Below are positions 56,797 through 64,000 of a stretch of DNA of 64,000 nt, one piece after another. This DNA comes from Brachyhypopomus gauderio (lineage: Eukaryota; Chordata; Actinopteri; Gymnotiformes; Hypopomidae), in the NCBI RefSeq assembly GCF_052324685.1, contig NW_027506977.1, forward strand, positions 124,001 through 188,000, given 5' to 3'. The position numbers were made by a program, and so were the translations under genes. Position 1 is the stretch's first letter. Each line of letters starts with the position of its first letter. Under the pieces are notes generated by a model, which saw nothing but the letters and a program-made list of their open reading frames with translations, made no database searches and was not told the DNA's origin.

Positions 56797-57550
56797 TGTT
56801 CTGGATTGTTCTTTCTTTATTTTATTTCAAAAACCTCTTTTTAAAGCATATTGCATGGTGTGGCCTCTGTTGTTGCTTGTTTTGTCTAATTGTTACAATT
56901 TACCCCAGCATGTGTTGTAACCTACCCTGGTAGTGGGGTAGATTGTAACAAAGGAACACAATGTATTCAACTCACGAGGCCAGTGCTATTTGAATTGAGT
57001 TGCCATTTGGTGCCATTTGTAGTAAACACATGTGTGTACTTTGTATAAAAGTTTGAGAACTCTAGCTTAACCCTCCTATTATGTGCATCCTTGTAAAACA
57101 GCCGTACTGTTTAGGGTCACTTTAACCCTGGTGCATGTTTAATTGTTCAAAAGATGTCTGAAACCAAAAAAATCCTAACAAACAGTGTGAATATTTAATT
57201 ACTAACTACATTACTAATTATTCTATCAATATTTAGTGCAATGGTGTTCCTTAGTTGTAACAGGTAATGGTTCAATTAGGATCGTTTTTCATAAAAATGT
57301 GAAAATTTCCATGTTCAAACTATGATACCAAACACACACAACAATCTCATACACTTATACACACACAAAAACACACAGACAAAAACACACACACACAAAC
57401 ACACACACATACACATACACACACACACATTGACATTGCTTATTATTATTCTTTACACAGGTACATTGTATTAGAATGTTCATTAAGCATACATATTGTT
57501 AAATAAGTTTGTTCTAGTACACTAATTTACACAAACACTCCTGAATAAAA
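56372..57550 (+). repeat. Duplicated histone-spacer segment, two direct copies
   Basis: About 56372-56735 and 57425-57550 share TTCTTTACACAGGTACA, GTTCATTAAG-AT and GTTAAATAAGTTTGTTCTA. The first copy is split by a hAT MITE. An (AC)n run lies at the start of each. A third, inverted copy is at 1275-1385. Confidence 0.8.
56438..56653. mobile_element. Small hAT-type MITE with 8-bp TSD
   Basis: Starts CAGGGCCGGCGCCAG and ends TGGCGCCGGCCCTG. The exact duplication GTGTTCAT flanks it. It is 216 bp and GC-rich, with no coding. Removing it restores continuity with the second spacer copy at 57425. Confidence 0.9.
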
Positions 57551-57589
57551 CAAGTAAATGGCCGAATAGTGCAACTTAACCAACCCAAA

Positions 57590-57605
57590 GGCTCTTTTAA
57601 GAGCC
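57590..57605 (+). terminator. Orphan histone stem-loop
   Basis: GGCTCTTTTAAGAGCC followed by ACCCA in + orientation, but no histone coding sequence lies upstream for several kilobases. It marks the 3' end of a lost histone gene. Confidence 0.85.
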
Positions 57606-57610
57606 ACCCA

Positions 57611-59119
57611 CACTTTTCACTGAAAGGTATTTAAATCTTATGGTCCATGTACAATGAATATTTCCATCTTCTCCTTCCTGGGTACTTTAAAGGTGGGTAC
57701 ATGCTGAACACACCCCCATTAGCCTTGTGTTAATATGCTTAGGCTATGTGACATATATAATATATATTTGACTATAGGCTCTGCTCTAGCCTACAAGCAC
57801 ATCAAATCATCTTGCACACTATTATGTTGTAATGTCCATTGCCCACATTGACATGATTTCCATTTGTTACATTTCATTAGTTGTAAATTCTTTGTACAGC
57901 CCTCCATAACTTATAGAATCACAGCATATAAAATCCTTTACTCCTTATTTTTTAAATAGAACTTCAAAATGTTCTTTAGATTTTTTTTTTACATAGAATG
58001 AAGAATAATAAGGCAATAATGTTAGCAGTTTTCAAACACAACATCAATTCAAAGTACAGAACACAATACAGAAGGTGAGGGGTAAACAAATGAGAAGGCC
58101 TCCCAGTATTATTCTAATGGATTTACTGTTATTGTAAGAGTTCAGCTGTCTGCTATCTTGTGGATAACTTTTCATAATTTGTTTTCTGTCATATCTTGGT
58201 TTCTCAGATTTCATGTACACATTTGCTGACATGGACACAAACAAAACATACTAACAGTGATAATATTACAAAATAATTTTCATTCTTCAATTTTCATTTC
58301 ATTCTTATTCTTTCTACAGTGGTTCTGTAAAACCAACTATTGCTCCTGACATCTCTGATTCAATGGGTCATTTATGAATGGTTAGGAATGTTATTAATTG
58401 TGTTCTTCGTTTTTTGTCATCTTCCTTCTTTATCAAAACCCAATTCACAAAACCTCTATAAACACAATATTTATTGTCCACAAAAGCAAATGCTGTTCAC
58501 TGTAAAAACAAAACTCTTGTTTTGCAAAAAATAATAATTATGTATTGTGCATTATATAGATTGTATTGAACCAAGGCTTCCCTGTACAGTTGCTTCATGC
58601 GAATTTTGTTGCGTATCAGGATTCGATCACTGGTGTCTATGGTGAATCTACTGTATGTTGGAAATGACACAAAGGACACATCATTTTAAATTGAAGGGCT
58701 CATCTCATCCTGCTTACCAGATTTGTTGCCTACACACTTTCTCAAAAATAATTCTCCCTATAGCAATTGATCCTTTACTAAATAAATAAAAAACTCTTCC
58801 CTGAACATTTGCTATGTATCCAAGTCATTCAAATGAGCAGTAATCCTACCACTTATCAAAACGACTAAACTTGACAGGCCATTTATTTCAAAGATCTGAG
58901 AAAGTTTTAGCTTAACAACTAAGCTCATGAATACCTGATTCAGAACAAGTTAAAGGAAATCTTTCAGTCAGGGTTTAGGCCTCAACAGCAATGCTGATCA
59001 AAATAATTCATTCATACTAGATGTGAAAACAGCAATTTCCTGGTTTAAATCTTATTTAGCTTCAGAGAATCATTCCTCTGCTGAGTGAACTTGCTCGTTT
59101 TGCAGTGAAACAATTAGGT
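57611..59119. other. Spacer between the orphan stem-loop and H3
   Basis: A/T-rich DNA with no gene recognised. The three open frames of about 60 codons (58044, 58340 and 58497) have no family features. Confidence 0.6.
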
Positions 59120-59135
59120 GGCTCTTAAAAGAGCC
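59120..59135 (-). terminator. Histone 3' stem-loop (H3)
   Basis: On minus GGCTCTTTTAAGAGCC followed by ACCTA, about 35 bp after the H3 stop codon. Confidence 0.95.
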
Positions 59136-59169
59136 TTTGTGTTTTTGGGGCTTTTACTCCGAGCTCAGT

Positions 59170-59760
<591 letters not shown>

Positions 59761-60480
59761 AAAAAAAACGCCTACTTTTCAGGCGGGTTCACGGCAAGAC
59801 TTTGTTTGGATTTTTCTGCCCATAATGTACCATAATCAGTCTCCTTAATTCGCATACAATCTGCTAGAGCTCCTAGAGAAGCGAAAAATTTCACAGGGCT
59901 TGGTAGGGTCCATGTAGCCCACTCCCCTGCTGTGAAGGGATTAACGCCCATTGTCTTGGTAATGCGATGTAAGCGGCTCACCCCCAGCTCATACGCCTGC
60001 CAAAGCACAAGCTGGCTCACCCCCAAGCTCATATGACCAAAACACCAAACGTGATACTTCACAAAAAAGTTGAAGTTACAAGCAGACTGTATGTTACCGA
60101 TACTACAACAAACGGCAGAAAATTTGTAGACTCGTGTTTCAAAAGTTACAATTCAATCGCACGTAGAGACGACAGTTTCTCTAATGAGTCCCGTCAAACA
60201 ATAAAAATAAATAAAAATGTTTGAATCTTGCTCTTTGTATATTTCATATACTATACTATATAATATTTGTTGTAATCAAACACTTTCTGTTTCCGCGTTT
60301 GAATTCGCGTTTGAAAAGCTAAGAAATTATATGGCGCAGTTAGCTTGATGCTAATGTTATATAGGAAATCCCATATCATTGCTAGCGAAAATTAGCATGG
60401 TCGCGTTGCATCACTGCATCACTGATAAATGTTGTGATCTAAACAGCAGGCTGGAAAAGGAGAGGAAAAGACAGGAAAAC
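59761..60480. other. Non-coding spacer
   Basis: No gene recognised. The 96-codon minus frame at 59772-60062 shows no motif or homology that I can name. Confidence 0.55.
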
Positions 60481-60489
60481 AAATTCATG

Positions 60490-60734
60490 TGCTCTCTATC
60501 TATCTATCTATCTATCTATCTAGATAGATAGATAGTTAGAAGCATTTGATAGAAGCATTTGTGTTTCTGCTTGTTTGTGATCTAAACAGCAGGCTTGAAT
60601 CTTGCTCTTTGTACATTTCTTATACTATCTATCTATCTATATTTGTGTTAGAAGCATTTGATAGAAGCATTTGTGTTTCTGCTTGTTTGATCTAAACAGC
60701 AGGCTTGAATCTTGCTCTTTGTACATTTCTCATA

Positions 60735-60798
<64 letters not shown>

Positions 60799-60985
60799 GT
60801 GTTAGAAGCATTTGATAGAAGCATTTGTGTTTCTGCTTGTTTGTGATCTAAACAGCAGGCTTGAATCTTACTCTTTGTACATTTCTTATACTATCTATCT
60901 ATCTATATTTGTGTTAGAAGCATTTGATAGAAGCATTTGTGTTTCTGCTTATTTGTGATCTGTGATCTCTGTGATCAGAGACTTT
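60490..60985. repeat. Tandem units with embedded (ATCT)n
   Basis: A unit of roughly 100 bp containing TTAGAAGCATTTGATAGAAG, TTGTGTTTCTGCTTGTTTG and TAAACAGCAGGCTTGAATCT is repeated about four times (starting near 60536, 60648, 60800 and 60912). The copies are separated by (ATCT)n runs of different length, the longest at about 60737-60796. Confidence 0.85.
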
Positions 60986-61455
60986 CTGGGTGAGGCTGCT
61001 GCCTCAGTCTTGCTCTGTGAATTAACATAATAAAGGGTGATGTTTGGCTTTGCTAATTGCTGGCAAGAAGGAGAAGAAGGAGGGGTGATGTCCTCAGAAT
61101 CCTGAATTCTCAGGAGCTCTAGTGTTAAAAACAGACTCTGCACATAACACTGTTATTTTATGTCTCTGGTACCATATAATCCTACATTTCTCACCTGCCA
61201 ACACTGCTGGCTTTCATTAGTTGCCAGCAGCTTATGCTTACTGTCCTATATTCTGTTCATAGGAGCAACATCATGTCTGTCTTTATGCACACGTATAAAT
61301 TCATATGTGCATATGCAACATTACTGAGTGATTGTGCGCATTTAAACGAAGTGTGCGAATGCTTAGACGTGAAACAGCAGCATCCAATAATGACACAAGA
61401 GCACATACTAAAATCTGCATGAATGAAAAGTTGCACTTCATAAGTCGATGTGGGT

Positions 61456-61471
61456 GGCTCTTAAAAGAGCC
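61456..61471 (-). terminator. Histone 3' stem-loop (H2A)
   Basis: On minus GGCTCTTTTAAGAGCC followed by ACCCA, 28 bp after the H2A stop. Confidence 0.95.
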
Positions 61472-61498
61472 GTTGGATTCTGAAAACAGAAGGGAAAT

Positions 61499-62030
<532 letters not shown>

Positions 62031-62833
62031 AGCCTCCATCTCTTTACCCTGCAACACTCCATGTGGCACGTCTTTTCTTGTCCTTCGTATATGCATTTCA
62101 ATATTGAATCAAGTTTTAGAAATCTTCTAAGCTATTCAGGGTACACGCATATGTATGACAAGGACAGGAGAGATTGGCAAATTAAAAAATATCATACAAT
62201 AGAATATTACTGTGTACATGTCCATATGTTGAATGAGATGCAAAATGTTTTACGCGCGTTTACTCTACAAAACTCCCTCTCGTAATAACGTTTTTCTATA
62301 TGTATGCACTTCAATTTAATGTAGAAATGTACTCAAGTTATTCAAGCTACGTACATGTATGACAAGGAGAGGAGAGATGGGCAGACTAATGTATTCATAG
62401 CATACAATAAAATCTTATTATATACAATATTTCTGTGAATAATGAAATGCAACATGTTTACTATGGATACAGTAAGAAAAACTGATTTTCGTTGGACCCT
62501 AATAGATATATAAAGTTATATATATGTTGTTTTACCGTCATATTGATATTGTAATGTTATGAGTATGGATTGCTTGAAATGCTTGTGTATTGACTTTTCA
62601 TTCTCCATTTTAATAAAGTACACTTGGGCAAATAAAACATACGTATATAAAATAGAATCTTATTCTACACAGTATTTCTGTATTTAGGACGGGATGAATG
62701 TTTTAGGTTGTCATTTTTCTTCCCAATGTCCACGCACTTAATGTAGAGCAATGGATGAAACTGCACCTTAAAATCCACCAACGACACAAAATATTTAGTT
62801 TAAAGAAAAGCGCTCTTTAGAAAAAAAGGTGGG
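62031..62833. other. Spacer between H2A and H1
   Basis: No gene recognised. Two loosely similar stretches (about 62085-62260 and 62300-62440; both contain ACATGTATGACAAGGA-like and TATTCAAGC-type words) suggest an old local duplication. Confidence 0.5.
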
Positions 62834-62849
62834 TGGCTCTTAAAAGAGC
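62834..62849 (-). terminator. Histone 3' stem-loop (H1)
   Basis: On minus GGCTCTTTTAAGAGCC followed by ACCCA, 35 bp after the H1 stop. Confidence 0.95.
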
Positions 62850-62884
62850 CTTTTGGGGAGACCAAGACATGAAAACATGCACGT

Positions 62885-63499
62885 TTACTTCTTCTTGGGG
62901 GCTGCTTTTTTCGCCTTTGCTGCTTTTGGCTTGGCGGTCTTGGGCTTCGCAACCTTTGCCTTCTTGGGGCTCTTGGCTGCTTTCTTCGGAGCGGCCGGCT
63001 TCTTCGCTTTCTTGGGACTCTTGGTAGCTTTGGCGGCAGCGGGCTTCTTCGCCTTCTTGGGCGACTTCTTTGCAGCGGCGGCGGGCTTCTTTGCCGCGAC
63101 CTTCTTGGGCTTTTTAGCCGCGGCAGGCTTCTTAACGGGGGACTTTTTCGCCTTAGGCGCGGCTTTCTTGGCGGGCTTCTTCTTAGTTTCCGCTTGCTTG
63201 TTGATCTTAAACGAGCCAGACGCTCCGGTGCCTTTGGTCTGCACCAAAGTCCCTTTCGTCACTAGGCTCTTGATGGCGAGCTTGACGCGAGAGTTGTTCT
63301 TCTCCACGTCGTAACCGCCAGCAGCCAAAGCTTTCTTCAGCGCGGCGAGAGACACGCCGCTCCGTTCTTTGGAAGCAGAAACAGCTTTAACGATAAGCTC
63401 ACCGACGCTGGGTCCCGCTTTCTTGGGTCTAGCAGCAGCTTTCTTCTTGGGCGCTTTAGCCGGCGCGGCAGCGGTTGAGACTGGAGCCACTTCTGCCAT
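62885..63499 (-). CDS. h1: Linker histone H1
   Basis: 204 residues starting [20 protein letters not shown] at 63499; an upstream in-frame ATG at 63523 (MFLLENSR) is less likely, because H1 begins with a short acidic-alanine head. Residues about 30-105 are the winged-helix globular domain ([51 protein letters not shown]). The remaining half is a Lys/Ala/Pro tail with repeated [10 protein letters not shown] units. It binds linker DNA at the nucleosome dyad. Intronless, with a stem-loop 3' end. Confidence 0.97.
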   Translation of the reverse strand: MAEVAPVSTAAAPAKAPKKKAAARPKKAGPSVGELIVKAVSASKERSGVSLAALKKALAAGGYDVEKNNSRVKLAIKSLVTKGTLVQTKGTGASGSFKINKQAETKKKPAKKAAPKAKKSPVKKPAAAKKPKKVAAKKPAAAAKKSPKKAKKPAAAKATKSPKKAKKPAAPKKAAKSPKKAKVAKPKTAKPKAAKAKKAAPKKK

Positions 63500-63670
63500 C
63501 CTTGAATTTTCTAAGAGAAACAAACACTGAACGAACTGATCTGTGAATGTGAACCTCCCTCCTCGCGACGGACTGTGGTCTTAAAATACACATGAGGACG
63601 GTGTAGACTCAACTCGCCCGACACTGCGTGCCTGTGCTTCCGTGAGTAGATGGTACTTGTGTTTTCTCAC
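63500..63670 (-). promoter_or_regulatory. H1 promoter
   Basis: On minus, AAACACA (63664-63658) is the H1-specific box. A TATTTTAAG TATA-like box lies near 63590-63581, about 70 bp closer to the gene. Confidence 0.6.
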
Positions 63671-63838
63671 GACAAATCTCGACCTAAATATGCATCCAAA
63701 CACTATTTGCAGTGCATCAAAAAACGCGAATGGCAAGAGAAGGCTCTCTCGTTTATTTGCGTGCCAGGGAAGCCCATGCAGTTTCGGGTCGTTTTTCACA
63801 ACTGCCACAAAAACGCAACCTGCGACTGTCGCACCTAA
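63650..63838 (+). other. Unrecognised 62-codon open frame
   Basis: Plus-strand frame reading SKHYLQCIKKREWQEKALSF, then GKPMQFRVVFHNCHKNATCD. Composition looks protein-like, with clustered Cys and His, but it does not match a family I know. It overlaps the H1 upstream region and could equally be chance or an exon of a gene outside the window. From 63839 to 64000 nothing further is seen. Confidence 0.25.
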
Positions 63839-64000
63839 GAAGACATGCTGTGTTTTGTGTGATGTGTGGGGTGAAATTGACAGAAATGAAGGAGTAGGTC
63901 TAACAGCTCATAGTGTGTGCTATGAAGGAGAGTCTGAGTAAAGGCATGGAGGTGTTTTGAACGTGGCAATGGTGTGTTTATTAGTTAAAAAATCCCTTGT

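Overview
The window is nuclear DNA of a ray-finned (teleost) fish. It carries replication-dependent histone genes with teleost-type stem-loop 3' ends, and its repeats are the usual fish mix: L2 and Rex1-like LINEs, Tc1, hAT, piggyBac, CACTA elements with a SAM-domain companion gene, and tRNA-derived SINEs. I cannot name the species.

Layout. At 46-64 kb lies part of a histone cluster: a broken H4 gene on + (46790-51929), an orphan histone stem-loop (57590), then intact H3.2, H2A and H1 genes on - (59.2-63.5 kb). A second H4 gene, on -, has its promoter and start codon at 26.0-26.3 kb and its remaining body at 3973-4164. The 22 kb between those two parts is a nested pile of transposons. The two H4 loci are inverted copies of each other that share promoter sequence. 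No intact H4 and no H2B were found.

Main observation. Three copies of a Tx1-like non-LTR retrotransposon (CCHC-knuckle ORF1; endonuclease plus reverse transcriptase ORF2) sit at the same place in H4, around codons 5-10 (core GGTGGTAAAGG), all in the H4 sense direction. Copy C (about 46.9-51.6 kb) has both ORFs open. Copy B (23.74-25.98 kb) is internally deleted and frameshifted. Copy A (4.17-23.71 kb) is 5'-truncated and sits directly beside B. ORF1 of B and C has diverged to roughly 60% by eye, so the shared site is not simply one duplicated insertion. This looks like a LINE family specific for a protein-coding histone gene. Copy C also has the 5' end of an H2A mRNA fused to its front, which suggests transcription from, or template switching onto, histone messages.

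Other elements. Copy A is interrupted by a 7.9 kb CACTA element carrying two divergent genes, by a 7.8 kb element with an integrase-like fragment that itself contains a hAT element, and by two solo LTRs. Between 26.4 and 46.3 kb lie a Tc1 remnant, four hAT-type MITEs and related palindromic elements, L2 copies, a complete three-exon piggyBac transposase gene, a minisatellite and SINEs. At 53.2-55.3 kb a complete LTR element carries one acidic repeat-rich ORF and no polymerase.
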